NCBI RefSeq assembly: GCF_027887165.1
Contig: NC_077229.1
Span: 210,518,035-210,582,034, forward strand
Direction of reading: 5' to 3'
Source: Monodelphis domestica
Taxonomy: Eukaryota > Chordata > Mammalia > Didelphimorphia > Didelphidae
Length of the DNA stretch: 64,000 bases
Part shown: piece by piece, positions 1 to 10,945 of the stretch
Numbering within the stretch: the first letter of the stretch is position 1
Layout of the letters: every line of letters starts with the position of its first letter
Program-made: the position numbers and the translations under genes
Notes under the pieces: model-generated
The model's input: the letters and a program-made list of their open reading frames with translations, nothing else
Told to the model about the DNA's origin: nothing
Databases searched by the model: none

Positions 1-432
1 TGAGTGAAAAGCTGACTCTTAACTGCTGGATATTCAGAAGAGACTAACCTCAGGAGAGACCTATCTTGAGAGAGATTCCCTTCATCCCCAGAGTCTTGGC
101 TACAAGGGCCTAGGCCTCTCCAGATAAGAACTAACTCTTCCTGCCCAGGGGCTGGAAGTAAATTACTTAGTGTTTAGGCTAGATATCTTACCTTATCCTC
201 TCTCTGATTTCTTACTTCATTCCTTCTAAATTTTATAAATTAATTAAATTCCTGGCGACCACACTCATAATCAAGTCCAACTCTTTTAAAATTGACCCCA
301 TTTCCTCCTCACACTCTCACCCACCCTACCCTACCCCATGCCCCCCAAAAAACCTAGTCTTCTGGAAAGGGTCATTATCTTGGTCATTTCCATCTTAATA
401 TGAATGTAAATCCATAGCCTCCATGTATAACT
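1..432. other. Unassigned intergenic sequence
   Basis: No convincing ORF, RNA gene or recognisable repeat is seen here. The sequence is ordinary AT-rich intergenic DNA with a C-rich stretch near 305-355. Confidence 0.5.
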
Positions 433-655
433 GGGGTCAGGAAGACAAGTCTTCCTGCCTTCTAATTTTATCTCAGACACTGGCTGTGTGACCTAGGGCA
501 AGTCACTTAATCCTGTTTGCCTTAACTTCCTCATCTGTAAAACAATCTAGAGGAGGAAATAGCAAACCATTCCACTTCTCTCTGCCAAGAAAATTCAAAA
601 TGGGATCACAAAAGAGACAGATAACTGAAGAACAACCAAACAAGATTGCCTCTAT
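433..655 (+). repeat. SINE-B (MIR/THER-type SINE with L2-like tail)
   Basis: The core reads CTGTGTGACCTAGGGCAAG then CCTCATCTGTAAAAC, and the tail AGGAGGAAATAGCAAACCA followed by a TGAAGAACAACCAAACAA end. This order is typical of marsupial MIR-type SINEs whose tail matches the LINE-2 3' end. Confidence 0.8.
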
Positions 656-802
656 TTACATAGTGAGCTTTATCTTTCTAAGGGAATAAAGGTATTCCTT
701 ATAGGAATTTTAGGCTTGATAGAAAAGATAATGAAAAATTTATAGGTTTCCTAATCAGTTCACCCCAATGCCCTTGAAATAATATAGTACCAAGATTGCC
801 TT

Positions 803-975
803 TATTTTTTTTTTAATTCCTTCCCTTTCCTCTTAGAATCAATGCTTTGTATTGGTTCCAAGGCAGAAGAATGGTAAGGACTAGACAATGGAGAGTTAAG
901 TGATTTGACCAGGATTACACAGCCAGGAAGTGTCTGAGTCCAGATTTTAACCCACTGAGCCATGCAGCTGCCCCA
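803..975 (-). repeat. SINE-A, minus strand, with 12 bp TSD
   Basis: It starts with a T-run (the SINE A-tail), then the inverted tail TATTGGTTCCAAGGCAGAAG, the core and the head ending CAGCTGCCCC. The flanks repeat CAAGATTGCCTT exactly at 791-802 and 976-987, which fixes the ends and shows LINE-1-type retroposition. Confidence 0.9.
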
Positions 976-1031
976 CAAGATTGCCTTCAGTTTCTACTAC
1001 CTAGGGTTCCATGAACTTGAGTATACACATA

Positions 1032-1032
<1 letters not shown>

Positions 1033-1066
<34 letters not shown>
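1033..1066. repeat. (CA)17 microsatellite
   Basis: Uninterrupted CA dinucleotides. A downstream alternating stretch (ATGTATGTAC, ATACATACATG) extends the purine/pyrimidine alternation to about 1110. The HTHTHT reading frame over it is an artefact. Confidence 0.97.
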
Positions 1067-1067
<1 letters not shown>

Positions 1068-1110
1068 CATGTGCACACCTACATGTATGTACAACATATA
1101 CATACATGTA

Positions 1111-1245
1111 TGTGTCATTGCATTTCAATATAATTATTTTTTTACTTGTGTACTTTATTTTATGCATTTAAAAAATGATTCTGAGAAGGGATCCACAGGG
1201 TACGCTACACTGCCAAAGGAGCCCATGAGAGAAAAATGACTCAGA
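1111..1245 (+). mobile_element. hAT-like nonautonomous DNA transposon remnant
   Basis: TTGCATTTCAATATAATTA, TTTATTTTATGCATTTAAAA and ATTCTGAGAAGGGATCCACA line up with the second copy at 3930-4082. The 5' part (GGTTCCATGAACTTG near 1005) appears to be split off by the CA repeat. The family is assigned by resemblance only. Confidence 0.5.
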
Positions 1246-1664
1246 ATCCCTGAACCCCTAAGAAGGTTCGGATAGCTCTTTTCTATTCTATACTACAAAG
1301 ATCAGAGTGACTCTAAGGGAGGTAGAGGAGGGGAGCAGAGGGTTTCAGGAATGACAAAGAGAGAAGTTTGCCAACAGATTTCCCCCCTTAGACTGGCCAC
1401 TTAGGACTAAAGTTGGAAATCTGTAAGGATCCCCCACTTAGGTCCTATTAGGAGGCCCCACTTGAGGTACACAGCAGCTTAAGCTGTAGTCTTTCAGGCA
1501 CTCAGGCTTTCTGAGGTGGTCATTAGAAAGGCATGTTTGGACAAACTCTGCAAAACAGACTGAGGCTTAGTACCTTAGGAATTTGTTCATTAGGCAGTTT
1601 CCAGTGGTTCACATCTCAGAATCACAAAACCGAATTGACATGAATCGAAGAAGATGATTGCCGA

Positions 1665-1840
1665 AGCCCTTTCCAGTTCAGAAATCCTGTGATCCTGAGA
1701 TTCTCTTAGAGCTAGAATCCTCCCCAGAGATGATCTATTCCAATACATTCCTTTTACAGAGGAGGAAACTGAGGCCTAATCAAGTGATTTGTCCTGTAGA
1801 CAAATCTGTCCAGAGCCTACCACATTCTATAATGCTATAA
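1665..1840 (-). repeat. MIR-like fragment, minus strand
   Basis: GATCTATTCCAATACATTC and ACAGAGGAGGAAACTGAGGC followed by CAAGTGATTTGTCC match the reverse of the MIR core. It is diverged and the ends are approximate. Confidence 0.6.
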
Positions 1841-2103
1841 AAATAATAAAAGTGATATTTTTCAAAGAGACAGGAGAAGTTATATGAATTCATTGAGAGT
1901 TAAATGAACAGAACAAAGAGCACTTTATACAGTATAAAAACAAATATTTTTGAAGAAATAAGAATTATGGAACTAAAACCCAAGTCTCCTGACTTCTTCC
2001 CAGGGCAAAAAAATTGGCCTCTATTTATCTGTTTGCATATGTTAGTTTTGTTTCCCTAACTAGCTCAAAAACTCCTTGGAAGGACTGATCATATCATATA
2101 CTT

Positions 2104-2305
2104 ATTTTTTCAGTTTCTTTTTTGAACCCTTACACTCTATCTCAGTAACAACTCTAAGACAGAAGGACAAGGGCCAGGCAAACTGGGTTACGTGACTTGT
2201 CCGGGGTCATACAGCTAGAAGTTTCTGAGGCCAGAATTGAAATCTGGGACCAGATTCTCCCAATTCCAAGCCTGGTTCTCTGTCCACTGTGCCACCTAAC
2301 TGCCC
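2104..2305 (-). repeat. SINE-A, minus strand, with 14 bp TSD
   Basis: A T-rich start, AAGACAGAAGGACAAGGGCC, GGTCATACAGCTAGAAG and the terminal CACCTAACTGCCCC define an inverted SINE-A. CATATCATATACTT is repeated exactly at 2090-2103 and 2306-2319. Confidence 0.9.
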
Positions 2306-2419
2306 CATATCATATACTTCTTTTGTAGCCTGTCTGGATTTTTCACAGCACTCAAAAACAAACAACTTGTAAAATTGGAGTCATTAATACTGTATGGAGT
2401 GAAATTAGTGTATTATTCT

Positions 2420-3140
2420 CAATGTGTTTCTGGCTAGCAGTAGAAACTCCAAGTAGAGATTAAGTTTAAATCATTAGCTTAATTAGATACAGCTTCACTC
2501 TCCCTTTCCCCTTGCCCCTACCCAGTCTTTCACATAAACCTTTTATTGGTACTCTTTTGCACAGATGGAGGGTATTGTATTAGTTTCCTAAAAATTAGTG
2601 AATTCAGTTGTTTCTTTGGGTCTCTGACTTAAGCACAATGTCCCCGTCCTTTGCAGGATATGAAATAAAGCTGTATCTGCCTGCATCTTATCCTGGCCTC
2701 TCTGATTATTTGAGTGATTAAAGGGGATATATCAAGACTCCTCCCAAAAAAAAAACTCTCACTCCAGACAATACCAGACTTTGTATAATGGGTACAATTC
2801 ATAAAGAGAGTTTTAGGACATGGAAATAGCCTCAGTGGGATAGGAATTTCATTCACAGACAGAATCCTAGGCGACTTTCTACCCTAGTCCTTCTTGGAGA
2901 GGGGGTTAGAGGTGTGACATCCAGTGGCAGTAGGGAGAAAATCCTCATGTTTTTAGTCTTAGGGTTCTTCCTCTTCCCAATTCCTTCATGATATAATATG
3001 GAAAACTTCTAGAGACAGCAAGGAACAGAGAAGAGGGAAGTAGGATACTAAGACCCTAAAAACCTGACCTTGAGTCCCAGCATTGACAAAAAGCACGTCA
3101 GCTTTAAGAACCTCAATTCCCTCATCTGGAAAATGGGAAA
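2420..3140. other. Unassigned intergenic sequence
   Basis: No gene or clear repeat is recognised. Short reading frames here show no similarity I recognise and lack supporting signals. Confidence 0.4.
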
Positions 3141-3149
3141 GTATTTTCA

Positions 3150-3372
3150 CTGTGGATAGAGTGCCAGGTAGACCTGAGTTTAGATCCAGCCTCCAACACT
3201 TATTAGCTATGTGGTGCTGGACAAACCACTTCACCCTGTTTGCCTCTTCTCATCTGTAAACTGAGCTGGAAAAGGAAATGGCAAACCACTCCATTATCTC
3301 TGCCAAGAAAACTACCAGTTGGGGTCACAAAGATTTGGACACAACAGAAATGACTGAACAACAAAAATTTGC
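3150..3372 (+). repeat. SINE-B
   Basis: Contains GTGGATAGAGTGCCAGG, TCATCTGTAAACTGAGCTGG, AAAAGGAAATGGCAAACCAC and the end ACAGAAATGACTGAACAACA. Full-length MIR/THER-type SINE in plus orientation. Confidence 0.85.
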
Positions 3373-3424
3373 GTTACTGACTTCACAATGTAGCTGCCTG
3401 GAATCAGCTTTACAATTTTTTGTA

Positions 3425-3645
3425 GTAGGGAACAGCTGGGTGGTTCAATGGATCAAGAGTCAAACTTAGAGATGTGAGGTCTGAGGTTCAAATCTGACCT
3501 CAGATACTTCCTAGCTGTGTGACCCTGGAAAAGTCACTTAACCCCCATGATCCAGACCTAATCACTTCTGCCTTGGAATCAATACACAGTATTGATTCTA
3601 AGACACAATGTAAGGGTTTCTTATAAAATTAAAATTTTAAAAACC
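3425..3645 (+). repeat. SINE-A
   Basis: Head ACAGCTGGGTGGTTCAATGG, body GAGGTTCAAATCTGACCTCA, tail ACACAGTATTGATTCTAAG and an A-rich end. Plus orientation. Confidence 0.88.
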
Positions 3646-3653
3646 CAATTTGT

Positions 3654-3890
3654 CATGGCAGCTACATAGCGCATGAGGTGAGCATAGCACTGAAAACTTC
3701 ATGTCAAGAAGACCTATGTTCAAATTTAGTCTTAGACACTTACTAATTGGATTACCTTGGGCAAGACACAACTTCTGCTTCAGTTTCCTCAACTTTAAAA
3801 TGGGGATTTTACAATATACTCCACAGGAGTATATTTGTTAAGAACTTGGCATATAAATGCTTATTCTCTGCCTCTCTAATGTGTAATACA
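3654..3890 (+). repeat. MIR/SINE-B fragment
   Basis: GGCAGCTACATAGCGCATG, TATGTTCAAATTTAGTCTTA and CAGTTTCCTCAACTTTAAAA follow the MIR order. It is clearly older than the SINE-A just upstream. Confidence 0.65.
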
Positions 3891-3929
3891 AATATGAACC
3901 ACTATTATAAAAACCTTTTAGATTCTTTT

Positions 3930-4082
3930 CAGTGATTCTTAACCTGGGATACAAGAATTTTAAAATTTTTTCAAAAATTGTATTTCACATAATTTGTTAC
4001 CTTTGTAATTATACATATTTTACGCATTTAAGAATACGATTCTGAGAAAGGGTTCATCACCCCCAAAAAGCTTAAGAATACT
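3930..4082 (+). mobile_element. Short hAT-like MITE
   Basis: It begins CAGTGATTCTTAACCTGGG and ends near AAGCTTAAGAATACTC, giving loosely inverted ends. The interior shares ACGCATTTAAGAATA and ATTCTGAGAAAGGGTTCA with 1111-1245. The flanks ATTCTTTT and ACTCTTCA match at 5 of 8 positions, a weak 8 bp duplication. Confidence 0.5.
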
Positions 4083-6000
4083 CACTCTTCATCTACTTCA
4101 TCTCTTCCTTGTTTCTTGTGATGCTGCTTCTTCTCTGGTTTAAGTTGAGGTAAGAATGGCTCTTATGGCTGGACAATAACTGACCTTTCAGGGGGAAATG
4201 AGGGAAGCCAAGGCTGAAGCACACAGGAAGTTGAAAATGGCTATGAGGAAAATAAGCAAACTTTTGGAACCTGGAAAAATCTAGCAGGCTCAGTTCGCAT
4301 CTGGAGAGAAATTCTGGTACTATTGTCATTGCATTTCTGCCCTTCCCAAGGCTTTATCTTTGCTCTCCAGGCAGACTGCCACCAAAGGCTGAGGTTGGTT
4401 TCATTCACCTATTTCCTAACCCATTGCTCTTGCTGTCTCAGTGAGATGGGTGTTCTTTCAGTTGGAACACCTTTATGCAGCTCCTGCCTCCACAAAGCTC
4501 CAAAAAAAAAGATAAACCTGTTTCCCATCCCCTTCTCTCCCTTTCGGCTCTTTATAGAAAAGAACCACCCTCTCAGGGAGTCATAATTTCCTTCCTCTGC
4601 TGAGAGAGATGACTTTGCAGGTGTTGGCTGATTATCTGGGGCAGGACAGAGGCTGCCATCAGCCTAGGATGCTTTCCTAAGAGCTGATGTTTTCCTGGAG
4701 ATTTCTCTCTAGCTCATGCCTATTCCCAGCCCACCCCGCCCCCCATCCTTAATGTTTTGGGGGTTTTTTGTAAGGGGGCAGGACTTGACCTCTACCATCA
4801 CATCATAAAACCCTGACATTGTGACAGCAACAACCATGAGTATTCTTATATATAAAATGTATTCCCAATGGGGAGCACCCTGGAGTTTGGCTGAGAGAGG
4901 TGAGGAAAGGAAGGTCTAGAGAAGTTTAATAAAGGCAGAGCTGTTGAATGACTTTTGAGGGGGAAGATCAGTGGGAGAGGCCCAGATCTATAATTACATG
5001 AGGCTTTTGCAAAATTTAATTAAAACTTGGGAGGAAACAAAAACAAGGGCCATTAATCATATTAAAACTCTGACAAAGGTAAACATTGAAACAAACTCAA
5101 AAAAAAGGGAAGGAAGAAAGAAAAATGGAAAGAGTAGTGATCACTCTGTATATCAAGCAAATCAAATTACCCTGAAGCCCCCGCCAGACACATGCATTAA
5201 TCATCAGTTATCCCAGCTGTACACCTGTAAGGAAAGGAGAACCTGGAGTGCTCAAGATGACTACCACTGACAGTGTGTGAAAGCAGCTTCCAACAGACTG
5301 GATTGCAAGCCCAGAAAATCACAGGAGAAGAAAGTCTCCCCTTAAAATGACAGGAGATATTCTCTTGAATATCTTATCTGATCTCCCTCAGGAGAAGAGG
5401 ATGGAGAATTATTTGATTCAGATAGGCAAGAGCAAATCCCTTTACAATGGGTTACCTTTTTCAGCAAGGAGATAGACTGGGGAAAGAGATAGTTTAATGG
5501 GACACTTTGCACTTCCCCTCAGAAGTAGATAGATGTTCTTGACAATTGTTAAGAAATATTCCGTGTGACGTTGGGCACAGAGTTAATCAAAGACTCCAAA
5601 AAATAGTTTGGCAATAGAGTTCTCAGGTCTAGAGTCTAAAGGGATCTTAGAGATCATCTAAATAATAATAATAATAATAATATGATACTTAAATGTTAAT
5701 GAAGAAGTGAATAAGCACTTTTCTCACAAAGATCCACTAAGGCAGGCAGTGAGCTAGCAGAGGCTCTGAAAGAAGTGACTTACCAAAACAATATATATAG
5801 CTAATATGTGCCAGAAACATAATTCCAGAACAGGTTTCAAAGATTCCAAAATCCAGCATTCTTCCTAGTTCATACATGATGTTGCCTCTAGTACAAGACT
5901 CTCATTCTTACAAAGAAGGAAACCAAGGGCCAGAAAAACTAATGGAGGTAATATAGATGTTTATGTAACATCTTACCTACATGATTCCACTGGAGCCTTA
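4083..6000. other. Mostly unassigned, repeat-poor intergenic sequence
   Basis: No gene is supported. An (AAT)n run lies at 5660-5683, just after a short MIR-like phrase GATCTTAGAGATCATCTA. ORFs here (for example 4323-4586 and 4971-5270) have no recognisable domain and compositions typical of chance frames. Confidence 0.5.
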
Positions 6001-6180
6001 CCTTGAGAGGTGGGTGTTATCATCCCATTGTTACAGATTAAAAACCTAAAGCTCAGAGTACTTAAGTGACTTGTGTATGGTCACACAGCTTACAAGTTTT
6101 GGGGTTGGGATTTCCAAGCAGGTCTCCCTGACACCAGGTCCAGTGTTCCATCCCCACTTTATAACACCACATCACCTCTC
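6001..6180 (-). repeat. MIR, minus strand
   Basis: GAGAGGTGGGTGTTATCATC, TTAAGTGACTTGTGTATGG and TCACACAGCTTACAAG are the inverted MIR core. Ends are approximate. Confidence 0.75.
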
Positions 6181-6975
6181 TAATGAGAAGCCAGAAAATG
6201 ACCCAGAAGCCAAACCAGAGTTCTGGCTCCCCATCTAATGCTATTTCCATTATACAAAGCTGTTGCTACCTCATATTCTTTTTTTTTCCTCCTTTCTTCC
6301 TCTCACCAAATTCACAGTGGAGGAGGAGTTCAGGTCACAGAGGGCATGGAATATAAGGCAAGCTTAAGCCAGACATGCACCAGGCTTCCATTTCCTGATG
6401 AATATGATATGCAAGTCTTGCTGACCCACCAAGTGTGCTGCCAGCAGGCAGCCTGCTGCATTCTCCTGGCTCCACAAAGGGGGAGGGTGGGAGCAGTGTG
6501 TGCACTCACAGTTCAGCAGTCAAAGCTGGGAGCTATTTACACTTGATGAGAAATTCCAAGTGGGAACCATCTGAGTATATGCCTGTGAGAAGGCTAGAGT
6601 GCAAGGGAAGGGAACAAATGATTTATTATTGGGCTTCTACAAACTCTCATTCAAACAGGGAAGGAGCGTCATTTTTCTTATCATTAAAACCTGAAAGGGA
6701 AAGAATCCACTTGTTCTCTTATCCTGACCTGGAAAGGAATGATACTAAATGGGCAGTGGGCTCAGACCTTTCTGTCTATGACCGTGACAATATGTTTAAA
6801 GTGAAGATGCACTGGAAGTCTCCCTGATGTGAAGCAAGAGAAGTGCTCCAATCCAAATGATATTAGTCCTTAATGTCTGCTTTCTCTGGTCCAGAAAAGG
6901 CATCATCCAGGCCTTTTAGGGAGAAATCAGGGAGGGGAGAATAGATTCCTCACTTGGAGACTTAGAAAAAAAAAT
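6181..6975. other. Unassigned sequence with overlapping open frames
   Basis: Two overlapping frames of 102 and 130 codons (6238-6546 and 6435-6827) are open. I see no domain, no splice-site pattern and no promoter that would support them, and overlapping frames argue for chance. No repeat is recognised. Confidence 0.4.
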
Positions 6976-6978
6976 GTA

Positions 6979-7230
6979 GGGTACCTACATGGCACAGTGG
7001 CTAGAGCCAGAGGCTGGAATTAGGAAGATCCGAGTTCAAATTTGACCTCCAACACTTACTAGTTATATGACCCTAGGCAATCACTTAACCTTGTTTGCTT
7101 CAGTTCCTCATCTGAAAAACGAGCTGGAGAAAGAAATGTCAAACCATTCCAGTGTCTTTGCCAAGAAAATTCCAAATGGGGTCATGAAGAATTGGATGTG
7201 ACTAAAACAATTGAACAACAAAAGTAATCT
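6979..7230 (+). repeat. SINE-B
   Basis: GGCACAGTGGCTAGAGCCAG, GAGTTCAAATTTGACCTCC, AACGAGCTGGAGAAAGAAAT and the end AACAATTGAACAACAAAAG give a complete plus-strand element. Confidence 0.88.
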
Positions 7231-7261
7231 TACAAATAAATCCAGATTAAGGGAAACTTTT

Positions 7262-7900
7262 CAGTAATAATAATAATAATAGCTAACATTTATTTTATGC
7301 TAAGACTTCAAAAATGTTATCTCATTTGATCTTCACAACAACCCTGCAAGGTAGGTGCTATTATTACTAATTTTTTAAACCCTTATCTTTCATCTTAGAA
7401 TCAATACTATGTATTGGTTCCAAAGCAGAAAAGGGGTAAGGGTTGGGCAATGGGGGTTAAGTAACTTGCTCAGGGTCACTAGTGACAGCTAGCAGGTCAT
7501 TTACCTCCTATTTCCTAGTCCTTACCCCTCTTCTACCTTGGAGCCAATACACTGTATTGATTCTAAGATGGAAGGTAAGGTAGAAGACGGGTAAGGGCTA
7601 GGCAATGAGGGTTAAATGACTTGCCCAGGATCACACAGCTAGGAAGTGTCTGAGGCCAGATTTGAACCCCAGACTTCCCATCTTTGGGACCTGGCTCTCA
7701 ATTCACCAAGTCACCTAGCTGTCCCTATAGGTACTATTATTAATCCCCATTTCACAGCTGAGGAAACTGAGATGAACAGAGGTATTAAGTAGTTTGTCCA
7801 AGATCACACAGCTAATACATTTCTGAGGTTGGATTTGAACTCAGACCTATCTTGAACCCAGGCTGAGAGCTCTACACATCTAATTGATTTCCCCATTGAC
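7262..7900 (-). repeat. MIR, minus strand, split by SINE-A
   Basis: The left part reads GTTATCTCATTTGATCTTC then AAGGTAGGTGCTATTATTAC. The right part resumes after 7727 with GGTACTATTATTAATCCCC, TGAGGAAACTGAGATGAAC and GATCACACAGCTAATACA. The repeated TATTATTA at both breakpoints fits a TSD for the SINE-A between them. Confidence 0.8.
7376..7727 (-). repeat. Two stacked SINE-A copies, minus strand with an inverted tail
   Basis: A truncated minus copy (ATTGGTTCCAAAGCAGAAAA to about 7490) is followed by a short plus-oriented tail (GCCAATACACTGTATTGATT) and then a second minus copy (GGGCTAGGCAATGAGGGTTA to CACCTAGCTGTCCC). See the finding on the palindromic SINE tail. Confidence 0.75.
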
Positions 7901-7904
7901 TGGC

Positions 7905-8370
7905 AAACAAAATCCAAACTTTTTAGCTTGATTTTTCAAGGCCCTTCATAATTTGGTACCTAAGTTATTATTTATAAAATGCTTAGCATAGGGTCTGGAA
8001 CATAGTGGGTTCTTACTAAATTTCTTATTCCTTTTCCTTCCTTTCCAATCTTTGAATCCATTTCTTTCTATCAGGTACACAACTATCTGTTCAAATTGTA
8101 ATAATTTATTGATGGAATATACCCCAGTTTTTCACTGCCTCCTTGCCTTTGCTCATATAATTCTAATTATGTTCCCCATAACTGGAAAGCCTCCTCCACC
8201 TCTCCTCTCTGCCTTTTGAGAACCCTATCCATCCTCCAAAACCCAAGTCAACTATCATATCCTTGGGAAAGTCTTCCTCAGCCCTCATATAATAATTTAT
8301 ACTTCTCCTATGCCTTATATAGCTTTTTGGCATTATAATTATTCAATTGCATTTAAACCAATACAAACTT
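7905..8370 (+). repeat. LINE-2 3' region, plus strand
   Basis: AAAATCCAAACTTTTTAGC, TTTTTCAAGGCCCTTCATAA, TTGCTCATATAATTCTAATT, CAAGTCAACTATCATATCC and GGAAAGTCTTCCTCAG follow the order of the LINE-2 3' end. Diverged. Confidence 0.7.
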
Positions 8371-8374
8371 ATTT

Positions 8375-9310
8375 TCTCCTCCATGCCAGGGATGGAGCTA
8401 GGGCTACAAGGGCAAAAATGAAACATTCCCATGTCCTCCAGGAACTGACATTCCACTGGAGAGATTCGACATAAGGATCATGTATCTATAGCTGGAAAAA
8501 TCCTCAAAGACCATCGAATCTAACTCCCAACTTTTATAAATTAAGAAACCAAGGCCTAGGGAAGTTGCCTACATCCCATAGGTTGTAAACATTAAAGGCA
8601 CTAATTGAACCCAGATATCTGACTCCAGAGCCAAGGTTCTTCTCACTGCCTTTCTGTGTAAATAAGTAATGGAAAGTATATACAAAGTTAAAGAGATATT
8701 AGTTTCAGGGATGTGAGATCACTAGCAGGAAGGATCAGAAAAACCTTCATTTATTTATTTGTCTGATTATTTTCATTTTTTTAAACCCTTACCTTATGAC
8801 TTAGAAGTGATACTAATTATTGGTTCCAAGGCAGAATAGCTGTAAGAGCCAGGCAAATGGGATTAAAAGATTTGTCCCAGGATCACAGAGCTATGAAGTG
8901 CCTGAGTCCAAATTTGAACCCAGGACTTCCCATTTCCAGGTCCAGTTCTCTATCCATTGAGCCTCCCAGCTGTCCCTATAGGTCTCATTTAGGAGATACA
9001 TTTGAGTTAAGCCTTGAAGGAATTATTCAGTCAACATATATTTAGTACTATGTGCCAGATATTCTAAGAGATGAAGTTGAAGATAGAGTATGTTCCAGGT
9101 ATGGGAAAACAACATGTGCAAAAGTCTGGAGGTAGGAGGTGAACTCTCTGCAATGCAAATAAACCAGTTTGGCTGGAATGTCAAAGTACTTGATGGCAGG
9201 TAATATGAAGGAACTCTAGAAAGTTTGGTTGGAGCCAGATTGAAAAGGGCTTTAGAAAAATTTGTGTCTTATTTTAGAGTCAATAGGTTGTGGTGAAGAT
9301 TTTTTATGGA
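8375..9310 (-). repeat. LINE-2, minus strand, broken by a MIR and a SINE-A
   Basis: CTCCAGGAACTGACATTCCA at 8438 and GAGTTAAGCCTTGAAGGAA, AAGTCTGGAGGTAGGAGG and AGATTGAAAAGGGCTTTAG after 9000 are antisense LINE-2. A MIR lies at about 8485-8640 and a SINE-A at about 8766-8985. Confidence 0.65.
8766..8985 (-). repeat. SINE-A, minus strand
   Basis: TTTTTTTAAACCCTTACC, TTATTGGTTCCAAGGCAGAA, TTTGAACCCAGGACTTCCC and the head ending CTCCCAGCTGTCCC. TCATTTA occurs at both edges, a likely short TSD. Confidence 0.85.
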
Positions 9311-9480
9311 GAGAGCACTTGGTCAAATTTGTCTTAAGAAATATTATTTTTTTTGTCTTAATGCCATATTTCATACCTTCCCTTCCCTTATTCTGACAGA
9401 ATATATATTTTGGGAGGTCAGAGAATACTTCAGCTTTCACCCCCAAGTAACCTAATATAGTTCTTAATACATTGTACATG

Positions 9481-9634
9481 CTTTTAAAAATATTTTTATT
9501 TATTCATTTGTTATGTTAAAATTCCCAGGTCTCTTCTTCCCCTCCCTGCTCTAATATATAATGTGACAAATATATATCTGTATGTATACATACATACATA
9601 TATGTACATCTATGCATATATAAAACTATTTCTT
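9481..9634 (-). mobile_element. Older LINE-1 3' end (left part), minus strand
   Basis: AAAATTCCCAGGTCTCTTC and CCCTCCCTGCTCTAATATA are the inverted LINE-1 3' UTR. The element continues at 10660-10810 on the far side of a younger LINE-1. Confidence 0.65.
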
Positions 9635-10643
9635 TTCCTTTTGAAAAGATGGTTTTCTCTGAGAAAATGGCATGATTATTTTAATTTTAATTTTTTAATG
9701 CCAATAATTTTTTAAAAATATTTTTCCATGGTTAAATGATTTGTGTTCTCTCCCTCCCCTTCTCCCTCCCTGCTCCTGGAGTTCACAAGCAATTCCACTG
9801 GATTATACATATATTATCACTTATAACTATTTCCATATTATGGAAGTAATCTTTTAAAACCAGACCCCAAGTTATATAACCATATAAACAAGTGTTTTCT
9901 TCTGGATTTCTATTCTAACAGTTTTTTCTCTGGATGTGGACAGTGTTCTCATAAGTCTCTCAGAATTGTCTGGGATCATTGCATTCCTGCTAGTAGCAGT
10001 CTATTACATTTGACCATCCCACAATGTTTCAGTTACTGTGTGCACTGTTGTCCTGGTTCTGCTCATTTCACTCCATCAGTTCATGGAAGTCCTTCCAGTT
10101 CTTATAGAAATCAAGCAGTTCATCATTCCTTTGAGCACAATAGTATTCCATCACCATTATATACCATAATTTGTTCAACCATCCCCCAATTGAGGAACAT
10201 CCCCTCATTTTCCAATTTTTTGCCACCACAAAAAGTGTTATAAATACTTTTATACAAACTGTTCCTTTCCCTTTTTTTTTAAATCACTTTGGGATATAAA
10301 GCTAGTATTGCTATAGCTGGTTCAAAGGCTATGCATTCTTTTAGTGCCCTTTGGGCATAATTCCAAATTGCCCTCCAGAATGGTTGGATCAATTCACAAC
10401 TCCACCAACAATGCATTAAGGTCCCAATTTTGCCACATCCCCTCCAACATTTATTATTTTCCTTTACTGTCATATTGGCCAGTCTTCTAGGTGTGAGGTG
10501 GTACCTCAGAGTTGTTTTGATTTGCATTTCTCTAATCTGGACAGATTTAGAACATTTTTTCATGTGATTATTGATAGTTTTGATTTCTTCCTCTGAAAAT
10601 TGCCTATTCATGTACCTTGACCATTTGTCAATTGGGGAATGAC
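9635..10643 (-). mobile_element. LINE-1, 5'-truncated, minus strand, with 16 bp TSD
   Basis: TATAAAACTATTTCTT is repeated exactly at 9619-9634 and 10644-10659. Read on the minus strand, the element carries the end of ORF2 and then the 3' UTR (TGTCCACATCCAGAGAAAAA, TATATGGTTATATAACTTGG). About 70-85 bp between the LINE-1 A-rich end and the TSD do not match the usual 3' UTR (see findings). Confidence 0.9.
10279..10611 (-). pseudogene. LINE-1 ORF2p C-terminal remnant
   Basis: This 110-residue open frame is the C-terminal segment of the LINE-1 ORF2 protein, the endonuclease/reverse transcriptase that drives target-primed reverse transcription. It has MNRQFSEEEIKTINNHMKKC, REMQIKTTLRYHLTP and the Cys/His cluster CWRGCGKIGTLMHCWWSCE, then QPFWRAIWNY. 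The endonuclease and RT domains are absent because the element is 5'-truncated just upstream, so it cannot be active. The methionine is internal to ORF2, not a true start. Confidence 0.92.
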
Positions 10644-10659
10644 TATAAAACTATTTCTT

Positions 10660-10810
10660 GTATGTTTCTATTTATCAGTTTTTTTCTCTGGAGGTAGACA
10701 TTTGCAATTATTTTTTGAATAATATTTCTGTTTCCATATATAATATTCTCTTGATTTTGCTCATTTTATTCTTCATAATTTCAGGTAGATCTTTCCATTT
10801 TTTTTAAAAA
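10660..10810 (-). mobile_element. Older LINE-1 3' end (right part), minus strand
   Basis: TTTTTTTCTCTGGAGGTAGA and TTGATTTTGCTCATTTTATT match the inverted LINE-1 3' region. It rejoins 9481-9634 when the younger LINE-1 is removed. Confidence 0.7.
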
Positions 10811-10824
10811 AAGTAACTTTCTTA

Positions 10825-10945
10825 GGAACAGGTAGCTAAGTAGATAGAGAACTAGGTCTAGAGAAGGGGTATCCTAGGTTCAAATCTGACTTCAGACTCC
10901 AATTTTGGTATTGATTCTGAGGCAGAAGATATGAGTTTTATTTAA
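10825..10945 (+). repeat. SINE-A with internal deletion
   Basis: Head AGGTAGCTAAGTAGATAGAG and body TAGGTTCAAATCTGACTTCA run straight into the tail GGTATTGATTCTGAGGCAG. The middle of the element (GTGACC...CTTCTGCC) is missing. Confidence 0.75.

Noticed and set aside
6238..6827. Possible two-exon gene from the 102- and 130-codon frames
   Set aside because: The frames overlap in different phases, no domain is recognised, and no convincing splice or polyadenylation arrangement links them.
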